DNA from: Symbiodinium natans
Lineage: Eukaryota > Sar > Dinophyceae > Suessiales > Symbiodiniaceae
NCBI GenBank assembly: GCA_905221605.1
Contig: CAJNDS010000236.1
Coordinates: 519,501 to 583,500 of the forward strand
DNA: 64,000 nt
Direction: 5' to 3'
The stretch's first letter is position 1. Each line of letters starts with the position of its first letter. This document shows positions 21,383-35,609 of the stretch, one piece after another. Below the pieces are notes generated by a model that was not told where the DNA came from, made no database searches, and saw only the letters and a program-made list of their open reading frames with translations. A program made the translations under genes and the position numbers.

Positions 21383-21833
21383 ATCGCGTAGAGCCCGGAT
21401 GCAAGAAAGGTTTGGGGGTTGGGGCTACAGTGCTGCCGTACAATGTGTCGGCAGGTTTGTTCTTCTGACTTATGCCAGGCGCTTGAGAGAGCCCTGGTGC
21501 AGAAGGTGTTGGGGTCATGGTTTGCAAGGGGTTTGGGGGTTAGGCGGGGCTTTCTCTGCCGGTTACTTGTGTTGAAGTGGCAACAAAAAACGTGTAGTTT
21601 CGACGCTCCAACCCCCCGGCCAAGGTTGTGTCGAACCGTCTTCCCGTCACTTTGCATCCGGACCGACAGCCGCCAAATGACGTCGAGCTGCAGCTCGGCT
21701 CTGCCAAGGCTCAAGACACGCCTCAGAGTCTTTACCTGGGACTCTATCGACCTACAGTTTAGTAGTAAGCTACCCTAGAACCCATACAACTGTGGGTATT
21801 GAGGGTCCCAAGTAAAGCTCTCCAAATGATGAG

Positions 21834-21885
21834 GTCCTCCGGTGGCCTTGCCTCGGCTCTGCGAAGCTGCATCGCCTCGTATGAG
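21834..21885 (+). CDS. TPS-TPP exon: SSGGLASAL
   Basis: Reads SSGGLASALRSCIASYE, the conserved glycine loop near the TPS N-terminus that binds the sugar nucleotide. Acceptor GATGAG|G. The donor appears to be GA (GAG|GACCTT), phase 0. The following intron is almost entirely degenerate telomere-type repeat. Confidence 0.75.
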
Positions 21886-23441
21886 GACCTTGTCGGCTTC
21901 TAGCATTTTAGGGTTTTAGGGTTTTAGGGTTCTAGGGTTTTAGGGTTTTAGGGTTCTAGGGTTTTGGCGTTTTAGGGTTCCAGCAATTTAGGGGTTCTGG
22001 GGTTTGAGGGTTTCAGGGTTTGACGGTTCTAGGGTTCTTTGGTTTTGGGTTTTAGGGTTTGAAGGCCGCACTACAGTCCCTCCTCAGAACCGGCTTTAGG
22101 TGCCAGCCCGTTTGAAGACGTAAGACATGTACTAGGACCCTGGGTAGGCCGGCCCCTTCTCCCCCTTTTTTTACGGTACCCTGAACCCTAAACCCTAAAC
22201 CCTAAACCCTAAAGCCTAAACCCTAAACCTTGCCGACTAAACCCTAAACCCAGGAGGCCCTCTGGATCGGCTGGCCCGGCTGCGCGCCGAGCCCCGAGGA
22301 CCAGAAGCGGCTCACGGAGCGTCTTGGGGAGGACAGGAAGGGGGTTTAGGGTTTAGGGTTAGTGGCTTCTTCATTTGGTGTAGGTACGGAACTCAGAACA
22401 AGAGTTGAGGGTTCGGGGTTTGAACGTGATACAGGAAGTTTGGTGGAGTGAGCGCGAGTAAATCAAGAGAAGGTACAGCATGTCCACGAGCCCCTGTACG
22501 GAAGCTTGCAAAAAAAAGGTGTGGTGATGGAAGGTTTCCTGCTACAGGCGACTATGAATGCTTCGGACTTTCTAGACACCCCACAAGAGTTGACTTACAA
22601 CCAGGGCCTGCAATAGACCTTGAGCTGCGAAACCCCCAAGTCCTCCTAAACCCTGGCCCTAAACCCTAAACAAAAAACACCCTAAACCCTAAACCCTAAA
22701 CCTAAACCCTAAACCCTAAACCCCTCTTTGCCGAACCCTGGTGGAAGGCCTCGGCTTCATGGAATTGCCGGATGATTCCAGCAGCTCTGAGGGAAGAAGT
22801 AGACTAGCTTACTAGGGTTAAGGGTTTAGGGTTTAGGGTTTAGGGTTTAGGGTTAGGGTTTGGGGTCTAGGGTTTAGGGCTTAGTAATAATTTGGATCAT
22901 GGTATTCCCTCATGGTCGTCCCTATTTCATTATCTACTATCATACCCCCCCCCCCCAACCCTAATTTGTTTTTTAAAGGCACCCTGTACTATTTGCTGCT
23001 TCGTTAATGTTCTGCATATCTTGTTCTGAAGTGTTGCTTCGTCATGTAGTATTGGCTCGGATTTTGACTTCATAGTACTATCACACCTTTTGTCTGAATC
23101 GATGTCGAACCTAGAAGAAGAACGACCATGGCGTTCTGTAAGTTGTGATCACGAACGACGCGGCCAGGGCACGGTCGAACGTGAGACGCTGGGAAGTTGG
23201 ATTGAGCGGTTTAACACGGGCTGTCCATCGTCCCTTCATTTCCCTGCCGGTTGCCAGGATGGGCCCCCAGAATGAACCCTATAAAGGGCCTTTTAAGGGT
23301 ATAGGGTATAATAGCCCATCCTGGTGAGCAGATGCCACCATTGAATGTATGAAGAATGTATGAAGAATGTTGCGCACTGCCCAGGTTTGGTTGCCGCAGA
23401 GCGCCTTGGCTTAGGGGGATGCTATGACAACAGATGCATGG

Positions 23442-23474
<33 letters not shown>

Positions 23475-26400
23475 GAATTCCTTGTCAGGTTTTTTCTCCG
23501 GGTTTCATTTGGCCTAGACTGACTGGGTTGGAAGCTTTGCGTGTCATGGTTGGTTTAGGGCCAGCCTGTACTGGAAGCAGAATGGTTGGGCCCCGTGGAG
23601 GATGTGCTGCACGTTGGTGGCACCGGTATCCCCTAAACCCTATAGACCGTGAACTCGAAATCCCAACCAGTTTGGAACTTGGTGAGCTTCATCCAGGAGA
23701 TGAGGCAACAGATTTGCAGCCAAGACAATCTGGGCAAGCGACGAAAAGCCGAGCAAAGAACCCTATAGAAAGCAGATATGATTCTTCTTTTGTAGTCAGT
23801 TTGTGACGATACCTCTCAGGGAAACAAAAACCCAAGAGCCCCTGGCCCCCGGCACGTTCTGGGTACCGGGGAAGCCACATCAAGCACGGGGATCTCAGGT
23901 GACGTGGATGACTTCTATACAGGTGCGAGATGGGGTACTGGGGATGCGGGCATGAACTGGGCCCCAATCCCAATGTACTTTCATCTCGTAAGCTCATGAG
24001 CCAACATAAGCCAGCCACCTGCTGTAGACATTGCCGTATCCAAAAAGGCTTCTTTCTTCTATAAGGAACACCAATCAAGGAGAGTGGGACTGCTGAGCCC
24101 AGCCTAAAAAGCAAGCCATACCAGGATGGGCTATTATACCCTACAATCCCTTAAAAGGCCCTTTATAGGGTTCATCATGGGGATTAGAAGGCCTAATAGC
24201 CCATCCTGGTAAGCCAAAGACAGGATTCTCCAACTCCTCGTTGTGGCCTCTCATGCACTGGATGACGCCATACGCACGCTTCAAGCGTGCGTGGTCGGAT
24301 GACGCCGTGGCAGCATCAGAAGGTTGTGTCGTTGGCGCAGTATTTATGTGTCCTTGCATGCGTGAAAACGACGGAGAGGGAGGGGCAGGGAGAGGGAGAG
24401 AGAGAGAGAGAGAGAGTGGGTGAGTAAGATGTTGGCCCGGAATCTCTGCTCGCTGACTGAGGGAAGTACGGTGCTAGATGGTGCTAGTGGTGAAGACACC
24501 TGCGAACTCATATCATGAGCTGTTTGAGTTGCAGTGAGAGTGAGTGAATAGCACTTCCCCCCAAAAGCGGTACTGGATGGTACTTGGGGAGCTGCCATTG
24601 AAGTGATCGCTGGGCTATTTGCTGGTGTTAGGGGTCGGTGCCTTCCATAATCAACTCAGAGTGTTCCAGGACCGGGTCTCCGAAATGAAAACTTCGGGTG
24701 CGAGAGTGCGTCTCTTGCCCCGACAGAGCAGGATGGGCTATTCGGCCTTTATCATCCCCATACTGAACCCCCATAAAGGGCCTTTTAAGGGATTGTAGGG
24801 TGTAATAGCCCATCCTGGGAGCCCTTGAGAGGACGACAACCCCATCCCAGGCATACCGCCGAGTGAACGAGCAGTTTGCAGACGTCATCCTCACCGCCTT
24901 CCAGCCAAAAATATGGGACAAAGGGTCGCAAATACAGAGGTAAGGTCTTTTCAAGTGTTAGGCATACAGTTTCTATTCTTTCTCGAAGGTTCCTATAGCC
25001 TTGAGCTAGCTTTGAAAGAGAGCAGACCCCTCTCCTCTCCCCCAAGCAAGAGCCTGTACCTTCGCCCCTTAAGTTCAAAGGTCGCCACGCCGATGGACCT
25101 TGTTTGGATCCACGTGCCCTGCTGCAAGCAGCATTGAAGGGCGGCGTTCGGATTTCCGCTGAGAAACGCGTGTTTCAATCATCTTGCACCTGATAAGTGC
25201 ACCACACTCCCCGCACGTCATCGCGTGGACTTCTGCGCTTGGGACGGCCAAGGATTATCACCTCTTCCTCGTCCCGCAGATGTTGCGCAAGAAGCGCGAT
25301 AACAAGCTGGTACAGGCCCTTCTTCTGACAAGTTGGGCCCCTGATGTGCTAAAACCAGGGCACTTCCGGTCAACTGTCAAGTGCTGCTTGCAGCAGCCAA
25401 CCGAAGCTCAAATCATCCCAATATATCACCATATCTGCAGTATGGCTTCTGCTCAAGTACCCTATGTAGGATGTCTTGACGGGGGCTTGTGAAGCTTCAA
25501 GACTCTTGCTTGCTTCAGAAGTTTTGGCAGAATGAGGCTGAGGCGGCCCCAGGTAAAACTTAGAAGAACCCCGTAGACAAGGCACAGAAATCATTGAGAT
25601 CCGTTTGAGCTCCTTTATTTTCTCTGTTGATGGAGACGCCTCAACAGGCAGAAGCAGAGAAGTCGGGACTCGTCCAGCTCGAGAGACCAGGTGCTGTCCC
25701 CCGAAGTTCCATGAACAAAATACTCTGGGCTTTGTGGTGAACTTTCGGAGTTGGGTTTGGCTTTCAGGGAAGAAGCAGAAAGAGCATTCGTAGGGGATAG
25801 GGTGTAGGGGTTAGGGTCTAGGAGCCCTGTCAGAGAGCTTCTCCACACCGTGCAAAAACTGACGCACAACTCGAACTCGAACTCGTCACCCAGCACAAAC
25901 GGGTGTCTCCAGCCCACATGAACCACAAGCTGAGACCAAGGTTCAAATGTTTGATACGCTATAATATGTGCGATTCCCGCTGTGCGGCACAGATGATTCG
26001 CTGCGCCCGCGCACGTAACCGTGGTGACATACAATGTATAGACAGACTCGGACTGCTGTGCCCTGTACCAGGATGGGCAATTATATCCTAGAATCCCTTA
26101 AAAGGCCTTCTATAGGGTTCATTCTGGGGATTTAAAGGCCTTAGAATTAGCCCATCCTGGCACTGTGAAAGCTGCAGGACACCTGCCCCCGCTGGCCGAG
26201 GGCGACGTGCGCCAGGTGAAGCGACCAGAGGGTCTGCCCGACGACGTCGAGGTCCGGCCCAGGGTTGTTTGGGCAATCCAGGATGGGCTGTTAGACCCTA
26301 ATTATAACATATTATAACCCCTTCAAAAGCCCCTTTATAGGGTTGATTATGGGGAAGGCCTGATAGCCCATCCTGGATCTGTGGACCAAAAGTGTGGGGT

Positions 26401-29400
26401 TCGGTTGGGGCTTGGAGCGAAGTGTTTCTAAACGCTGCTCTCCCTTCGACTCCGGCCAAGTGGACTCCGGTTACTGGCAGCTTGTGCATTTTGCTACGCG
26501 TCATGAATCAAGGGAGTAAAGGAGGGACCCTTATAAGGGACCTTAGGGGGTTACTTATTTAGGTACTTTACTTAGGGACTACATTATATATATATATGTA
26601 TATTATATATATATATAGAAAGATACAGGGGTTGAGGGTCCCTTCTAGTGTCCCTCCCACCTGATACACCTAGACTGCAGGGCCAACCCCAGTCTCACCT
26701 CTCCCAAACTCAGTTCTGGAGGATTCCGAAGAGCCAGAAGGCCGACAAGGGCTCGCCCACTCCACTAGCGAGACCTTTGAGGAGAGCCGCGAGGAGACTG
26801 GGGTTTAGGGTTTAGGGTCCGGCAAAGTGGGGGGGTTGACGGTTGACGGTGCAGCGTCTCTTGCTGGAGCTCGATACGAAGGCTTCTGAGACTTGCCCAT
26901 TCCTTAAAAAATGGTTATATGTACGTCATATACATATCCATAAACGAACAAATAAGTACTCATGTTATATGTATATTGTACATTATATAACGTATACACT
27001 ATATGGTCGGTAAGGTCACAGATTCGGGTCAGCGTTCTCAGTTTGGGGAGTGCGTGTTGGGCTCCGGGTTGTTCCATCCACCGAGTTGTGAGGTTGTGTT
27101 AGCTTGACATGTGACTTGCATGAAGCAGACCACGACCGGAGTTACTTTACAAAAGCGGTGTTTCAAACGCATGGTTTACACTCATTAACTTCCAATGGCT
27201 TTTCAAAGTGTGTAAGTACTCAACTCGCTTTTGAAATTACTGCTGTTCGTGTAGCAAGGGCTAGTGACACCCAGTGCAAAAAGCAGAGCGCATGGCTTCT
27301 AAACGGAAGCATATTCTCCTTCATTGCATGAACAGATCTTATCGAAGCACCCCAGCAACTCAATGGAAATGCAGGGAACCTCATTCTTTTGATCAACATC
27401 ATTGGAGGCCGGCTCAAATCCTTCCATAAGACTATGCTATTCATATAACTCCCGGGGGGGGGGGGGGTTGGGGGGTTGGAAAGAGAATGAACCGGCAGTT
27501 GTTGGGACAACCCGCTGGGCCAAATGAGCTTCGCTTTACCCCATTGTGCGTTGAAACAGGCCATATGGGTTCTGTATTTAATGTCCTTCAATTTGTGTGG
27601 TTCAAATTAGGCAGCGCCTGAGTAGTATGAGTTTTTCAGCTAATCAATAGACTGACCTTCAATAGCATCGTGTTCGTGAAGTGGTTCTCAATTCAACCAG
27701 ACTGAACCAATAGAATCAACAACGTTATTCTAAAAGTTGTACTCGTTTCAACGAGAAATTGCACCAAGCCGCCATATATATATATATATATATGTATACT
27801 TATATTTATATATCCAGCACCTGATCATGGCAATTAAGAAGGTGATGTAGATTGTGAATCATCTTTTGAGCCATGAGTTTTTTTTTCAGATAGTTGACCC
27901 CTGGTGATGGAATTTGTGTCCTCACACAACTAACATCACAAAGCCCGAAGTTGATTTTGCGAGCATTAACGGAATGATTTTGGATTATTTACGTTCAGGA
28001 CCATTCACGAAGTGCAGTTGCATAGGATTGAAGCCGAAAACGGCGGATCAAGGGAGGCGGGAGATATGCTGCACATATACATGATTGATACGTATATGTA
28101 TAGATTTGTAATTAAATTACTAAATAAACGGGCATGAATACACACACACACATATATATATATATACACATGCATAATTTGTGGATTCTCTTTTTGCAGG
28201 CCAGAAGTTGAACCCCAGACCGGGCACGTGCGATTCTTCAGTGGTATCCTAAAGCAACTTCCCCAACAAACAACCCTGCGGAAGCCGGAAGCCTTAAGCC
28301 TGTAAGGTCTGACGCCTTCAAAACTGCCCAAATCGCCCCCATGCTTAGAACGTCCCTAAACCCTAAACCCTAAATCCTAAGCCCTAAACCCTAAACCCTA
28401 AACCCTAAACCTAAACCCTAAACCCTAAACCCTAAACCCTAAACCCTAAACCCTAAACCCTAAACCCTAAACCCTAAACCCTAAACCCTAAACCCTAAAC
28501 CCTAACCCTCAACCCTAAACCCTAAGTCCAAAAGGGTCTTGAAGTGCAGGAGCCGACATATTCAAGCACGCCGAAGGCCAGTGCCAACAACGGGTTGATC
28601 TTTTAGGACCAAATGAACCCTCAAATAGCAGCCATTTACCCTATACTCCTTATAATCCATATGAAGGTATGTGGACCATACACCTTTTAGGGTTGATTTG
28701 GTCCCCAAGGTTCACGGATGTTCATGTTCCATGATAGGCAGCTGCCGAATGCTTTGGGGATTGAGTCGGTTCGGAGGATTCAGCGTCCTTGGAGGTTCAT
28801 GGGTACTTAGAACCCCAATGTGAACTGCATTGAAGTTCGCCCACGAAGTCCCCCCAAGTAGGTTACAGGTACAGTTATATACTTGGGGTTACAAGTACCC
28901 ATGAGCCTCCAAGTAGAAGATCGGGCTCGGCAGCGCAGTTCAATGCCGTTCTGCCGGCAGAGACAACCCGACTCTTGGCCCTGTTCGGTGAGAGAATCGT
29001 GTCGTGCCTTGAGTTGTCAGGCCGAGCGAAACGCCTTCAAATCGTGCACGGACCGAGCAACGTTGCTTGGCGAGGCGGCATGTCTCCCTTGCAGGTTGCC
29101 CTAAACCCTAAACCCCAAACGCTAAACCCTAAACCCAGAGTGGTGCAGGAGGGAAAAAGAACTCAGAGCGGTGCCAGAGCAAGAGGTCACAGCTTTGCGG
29201 CTCGTGCTTGCGCATAGACTTGCGCATAGATGTGTGCATGGCTTTCTTTCTGGGCTCCAAGCTTCCAAGCACTCAAAAAGGCCTAAACCCTAAACCCTAA
29301 ACCCTAAACCCTAAACCCTGTAGTTTAGTCACCAGCACCACCTGGGACGTGATCATGATCCCACATGCCTTCAGAGCTTCCAAACGCTTCCCCAGCAGGG

Positions 29401-32400
29401 TTTTGTCCAAAGAAGCAGCTCTGCCCCAAACCCTATTTAAATCCTAAACCTTAAACCCTAAACCCTGAACCCTAAACCCTAAACCCCCCATCCTGAGAAG
29501 GACGAGCCGCCAAAAGAAGATGACGTCTCGGAAAAGTCCAGCAGGACCGCGCCTGCACTCTTTCCCTAAACCCTATAAACCCTAAAGACCATGAGCGAGC
29601 GTCGCATATGTACCATGGAGCCATGGAAGTTCGCTCCGAGTTGAGGTTGTTTTTGCCCTCTGACGACCGTTCGCCGTGCACGAGCAATTTTTTTGCATCA
29701 ATGCAGGCTTGCCTTTAGAGTCTTCGCCTTTAGATCATATTGGTGGACCTGCCTCCTTCGGCCCAACACTACCACGCTTTGTGTGTAGTTCTCAGAAAGC
29801 CAGTCAGCTTGGAAGCTCGGGTTCGCGTGAATTGATCTTTGACATCTCCCCGAGTCCCCTCGCTCGGAAGTCTCCCCCCCCGCCCCCAGGGATGGCTACC
29901 CGAAGCCAGCGATGAAGAAGCTGCCACGGAGCATCACGCAAGTGGACTCTGGGCCCGAAACCCTAAAAAAACCCGAAACCCTAAACCCCTGCCGTGGAGG
30001 GCAGTCTTTCAGTCATTGTGGGCAAAGTTTAGAGCGAGCTATATAAGGCAGCTGAGGTCATATATGAGTACTTCCCAAAATGCGGGCACCCCTTTTAGTC
30101 CCAAAATTGAATCGGTGTGCCTTAAAGGGACCCCTCAAAGAGGGTACCCCCTAATTTTTCGGAAACCCCCACATAGGGTTCATCTCTTTGTCTTTGCCTC
30201 GTAACCTCAGACACAACTGTGTGTCAAGCCAAGGAGATGGCAAGCAAGCTGCGGATTGCAGCTTGGCTCTAATGTTGGACCTGGTGTAGTATTGGCCTCC
30301 GCTTTACAGACAATTTGGCTGGAGACTTCAGGACACCCTGACTGTTGGGGGTCCGCGGTGGGATCCTGAATTAAGACACACCGTCCGGGCGCCGCAAGAA
30401 AATTCCACGTGGCGCGCCTTTGAAAAGATTGCCGGGCATCTTATATAAACTCCTCCCTATTGAAATCATATAAACCCCCGGGCCGTGTAGACAGGAGCAA
30501 ATCCACCTCGACTGTTCGGGGGGGGGGGGGGGGCTACAGTAAAGCAGGTGCAACATTACAGTACCTTTTATACGTCGCTCCGAAGCCTTGGCGAGCACAT
30601 CCATCTCAACAGGCGGGGTTAAGGATTTGGGGGTTAGGGTTTAGGGCCGCATGGCCTGAACATGTCGGGGCGTACCCCTCCAAGGCTGCTGCAAAAAGGG
30701 CTCTTCGGGCCTTTAGGGCAAGGAAAGAGTAAGAGGTTCTCAGCACCAGCGGCTGGTGACCGAGGCGTTCTTCCTTCACACGCCTTTCCCAGGCTACGAG
30801 GCAAGGCCCTGCGGTCCATCTCATTCTGGTAGTTCTTCTAAGTACCAAGGGAACTAGTAGTTCAAAATACCTGTCCCGTCCCCCAGAGCAGCATCAAATA
30901 ACCCTATAATAGGGTAGGTTCCCTTTTTCCCCCCGAAGCCCTGAACCCTAAGTTTTCAGGGGCTCGGCTCCATGGTCTATCTTTTTGAAGGACAGCTTCA
31001 GGACAAAAATCGTTTGGACACCCGCCGGCGTAGCCGCCTGGAGCTCTTGAACTTCTACAAGGGTCTACAAGGGCTTCTCCAGCTGAGTCCAGCTTATGCA
31101 TAAAAAGAAGCAGCAAACCCTTTGTCCCGACTTGTTACCCTGCAGCGCGGCTGGAGTCTGCTAGTCCGCTCCGGAGAAACATGCATCCTTCGCTGATGGC
31201 ACTCGTGAGTTTCCTTCAGGTTCTTTGCGTGCTGCCCCAGTGCGTCGACGTGGTGGAGGGCGTGTTGGGTGCTGACTTGGTCGGCTTCCATACGTACAAC
31301 TACCTGCATCCTGGCCTGCAAAAGAAGTTTATGTGCCGACAGAAAGAACTCTGACTGCATGGGATGGCATGCAAGGGAGACCTAGTTGGGACATTCACGG
31401 TTCTCAGCACTGGTTTCAGCATGAGGCCATGTCCTGTAGACTTACAGAGGATGGATGCATAGAGAGGCCTCATTCTAGAAACCCTAAACCCTGAAAGTGG
31501 CCCCTCTCCTCCCCAAGGCGGCATTTCCGCTCCTGCGTCATCCGCCTTTGTGGCTTCACCCCGGAGAGGGGTCCAGAAAGCAATGCGGTGGTTAGGGTTT
31601 AGAGTTTAGGGTTCAGGGTTTACTGTAGGGTTTATAGGATTTAGGGTTTAGTGTTCACACAGAGTTTAGCAGTGTAGTGGCGCCTTACGCTATGCGGAAC
31701 ATGTCGCAGCGCCCCCAACACAAGGTAGATTCCCTGCGCAGGACATCGACCATGTAGACCATCGAGGTCAAAGAACACACCTGGGCGTCTTTCCAATCGG
31801 AGCTAATGCCTCTTGGGCCTGGACATCCAAAGTCTGGCAAACCAAGGAAGGGTTTAGGGCATAGGCGGTATAGGGTTTAGGGCTTGGGTTTAGGGTTCCA
31901 TATCATGACAACTGCTGCTTGCCTTTGCTGACTTGAGTAACTTTATTCTCAATCTTGCACGATTCACGTTCCCCATTCCATGAACACCTCATGGCTTTAC
32001 AATGTAATGTACATGAAGAGCTCTCTGTGCTATTTGAGGTGCACGATATTATGGATGCCATGAAGACGGAGCCTTGGCTTGCCTTACCACGCATCCAACA
32101 TCCTTATCTCCACATCTTAGAGCCCTATAATGCTGACATCAACTTTCCAGTTCCGAGTCGGGAATTCGGGGATTCGGTACCTCGAATCCCTCGAGTCCTT
32201 AAGGAAAACCTGATCTGTAAGTCAAGAAGAAGAGTTCATCTTTGAGAGATGAGGAGACTTTCGCACAGCATTTGAAGGAGTACACTGAGCAGTTCCAAGG
32301 CTCGCGGCTTCGGGCCTAAGACCCAAGCAAGTTGTCCGGGTGGAATCAGGGCTTTAGGGATTAGGGCTTAGGGTTTAGGGCTTTGCGGGTTTTGGAGCGG

Positions 32401-35400
32401 GTCCCTGGGCTGCTCGGCTCATGCAAGAACGGTGCTCGCCGCAGCCCGGCGAGAGGCCCGAGACCGGCAGCGGACGGGGTTGTGGGTAGGGGGTCTTGAG
32501 TCTGGAGATTTCACCAGGGCTTCTTTCTTCGGGCTTGGCGCAGGAAACCACCATCCCAAGGAGCTGCAGTTACCCTAAACCCTAAACCCTAAACCCTAAA
32601 CTGAGGGGCATTGCTTTCCGGTTTCGTAACCTACCCTAGCTGTAAGCTCGCCCGAAAAGGAGTGAAGGGTTGTTAAAAAAAAAAAAACCCTAAACCCTAA
32701 ACCCTAAACCAGCAATTTGCGAGGCAAGAGCTTGGTCCTCAACGTGGAGCGCTTGGATTACTCGAAAGGCCTCCCGCAACCTGGCTCCCTAAACCCTAAA
32801 CCCTAAACCCTAACCCTAAACCTTTTTTCCTAAACCCTAAACCCTAAACCCTAAACCCTAAACCCTAAACCCTAAACCCTAAACCCTAACTCTTCCGAGA
32901 ACACATCGGGCGGCTGTGGCCGAAGGTTGTATAGACTTGGCTGTCTTCTGGTTGGCTCTTAGGACTTTAACTTCTTGGGTTTCCTTATGACTACAACAAA
33001 GGGGCTAAAAGTTTAACTTTTAGGAGGGGTTCAGAAGTCTGCCAAGTAGAATTCATCTAGATGCATACATGCGGGTGGCATTGCGGATCAGCAAATTTAC
33101 GATTTTTTTTTCGGGAGGTCCCTTTTTGCAAGGGGGGGGTTTGATTGTCACCCTTGCCTCTTAAGCGCGGACCCCGGAGCCGTGGCAACCTTCGCTAAGG
33201 CAAAAGCTGGCAGCCATCCAGAGATATCTGGAGGATGCGAAGAAGATTCTCGGATGTAGGGTTTAGGGTTTAGGGTTTAGGGTTTACATAGGGTTTAGAA
33301 GATTCTCGGATCCTCCTGTTTTTGTGGAACTTCTATCGGCCCAGTATAAACCCGAAGGTTAGCACTTTTCCCCTCAAGCAGCCCAGTCAGTAGGCAAGAG
33401 CACCCTTCGGAACGGAGTCCGTGCGTTCAGACTTGAAACTCTGGAAGGTTTCACGTAGACCGCTGGGTGTCGCGTGCTGAGGAGCTGACTTACATGGGGT
33501 GACACGCCCTAACCCCCACCCGAAAGAACCGCAAACCTGCAAAACCCTACTAAACTACCCCCTAAACCCTAAACCCTAAACCCTAAACCCTAAACCCTAA
33601 ACCCTAAACCCCTAAACCCCTAAACCCTAAACCCTAAACCCTAAACCCTAAACCCTAAACCCTAAACCCTAAACCCTAAACCCTAAACCCTAAACCCTAA
33701 ACCCTAAACCCTAAACCCTAAACCCTATGCATGCATTCCAAAGCCTCACAGAGACATGGCCCAGGACTGCCGAGGATGAGGATGCGCAGAGAACCGACCG
33801 AACCGAGGAGCCCACAATTTTCTCAGGTTCTTCGGGGGCCTCCATGCTCTTTCTAGGGCACAATGCCTGGGCCCCCCCCCCACACCCCTTGAAGTCCTAG
33901 GTGCCAAATCGGTCCCACACTCCTTCCGTGGTTGAGATCGCCACAGTCTCATGTCTGCCGGCGCCAAGCCCTACATTGCAAAATCCTTACCCTAACCCTA
34001 AACCCTCAGCCCACTTAGTTCTTCTTCAGAGCATTTCAGAGCTTAGACGCGTATTCTCTTGAGGAGCTGCAGAGGCGCATCGATCGGCTGGACAAGCACA
34101 AGGTGGCGGTTGAAGAGCAGAATCTCTAATTACATACATGCCTAAATACACATATACATACATACATACATACACATATATATATATATGTATATGTATG
34201 TATGTATGCATGTAGGTATGTATGTATGTGTGTGCATATATAATTATATGTATATACATCTGCAAATATTTTTATGCATACCTATGTCAATAGCCTTCTG
34301 TTTGGTTTTGTTTGGTGAGTTTTGGTGCTTCGAAATAGGGCCTGCACACTTGAGCCCGTCCGGGTGGGGGATGGGTTTGTGGCTTTAGCCGTGTTGGGAA
34401 CCCTGCGGTGCCGACAAGGGCTGAAAATTTGCTCTCTTCTTGCAGATTCTTATTCCCCACTTGGTATACTCGAGTATTGCAGTAGCCTCTACCAAAACCC
34501 ACAAAACATGCAACAGAATGGCCCTTGTTATGGGTTTTGGGCTACATACCTTCGGGGGGTCCAGGTAACCATTATACCAGGATGGGCTATTAGGCCTTCT
34601 CATCCCCATAGTGAACCTTCTAAAAGGGCCTTTTAAGGGGAACATAGGGTATATTAGGGTGAACCCTAAAAAGGGCCTTTTTAAGGGATTATAGGGTAAT
34701 AATAGGGTATAATAATACCCCATCCTGGTAGAAGCATGTTGGTTCGACTCCCTAAACCCCTCATGGCTTCTCAGAGCCGGGGCCTCTGCACAGGCCAACC
34801 GTGGGCTGGCCACCTCCAACTTGCGGCGCATAGGTGCTTGGGTTTAGGGTTTAGGGTTTAGGGTTTAGGGTTTAGGGTATAGGGTTTAGGGTTTAGGGTT
34901 TATAGGGTTTAGGGTTTAGGGTTTATAGGGTTTAGGGTTTAGAAAACGAGCGGCAGAGACTTCTTGCAGGAAACCTTGGGGACCAAATGAACCCCTATAA
35001 AGCGGTTTATGGATCCTGTGCCCAAATTAATATGCAACATAGTTGTATAGGGTAGATGATCCCAAATTTTAAAGTTCACTTGGGTCCTCAAGTACTCCTC
35101 CTTGGGCTCCCCTCTGCAGCGGGTGCTGTTGATCCTGTGACGCCCTCGCAGATGTTAAGTGAGGTGGGGCACAAGCAAATTTACGCCAGCAGGTGCCAAT
35201 GTCGTGAAGATGCTCATGGGAGACTTTGAGCGGCCGGCAGCAGAGATCTTGGAGCTGAGTTGAGAGGCTTCAGTGGTTTGGTCCTTGAGCCTGTGTTTGG
35301 AAGGTATGTCTTTGACCGATGGTTAAGGTCTTTGTTGTCCTGTAGTCCTAGGGAACTTTTGGTTCCTAAGGGTAGTTATATTTATATCGGCCCTTAATTT

Positions 35401-35578
35401 GGTCCCTTACCTCCGTTACAGCGGAAGTATGGGGCCCTGTGGGTTGTATAGGGCGCAGAAGGGGTTTTGGGGTATCCTTTCAAGGGCCCACACTAAGGTA
35501 TCATGTAACTACCCTAAGATAGTTGGAGCTCCAGAACCAGTGACGGCCAAAATCATTGTGCAAGGATGGCATGAATTC

Positions 35579-35609
<31 letters not shown>

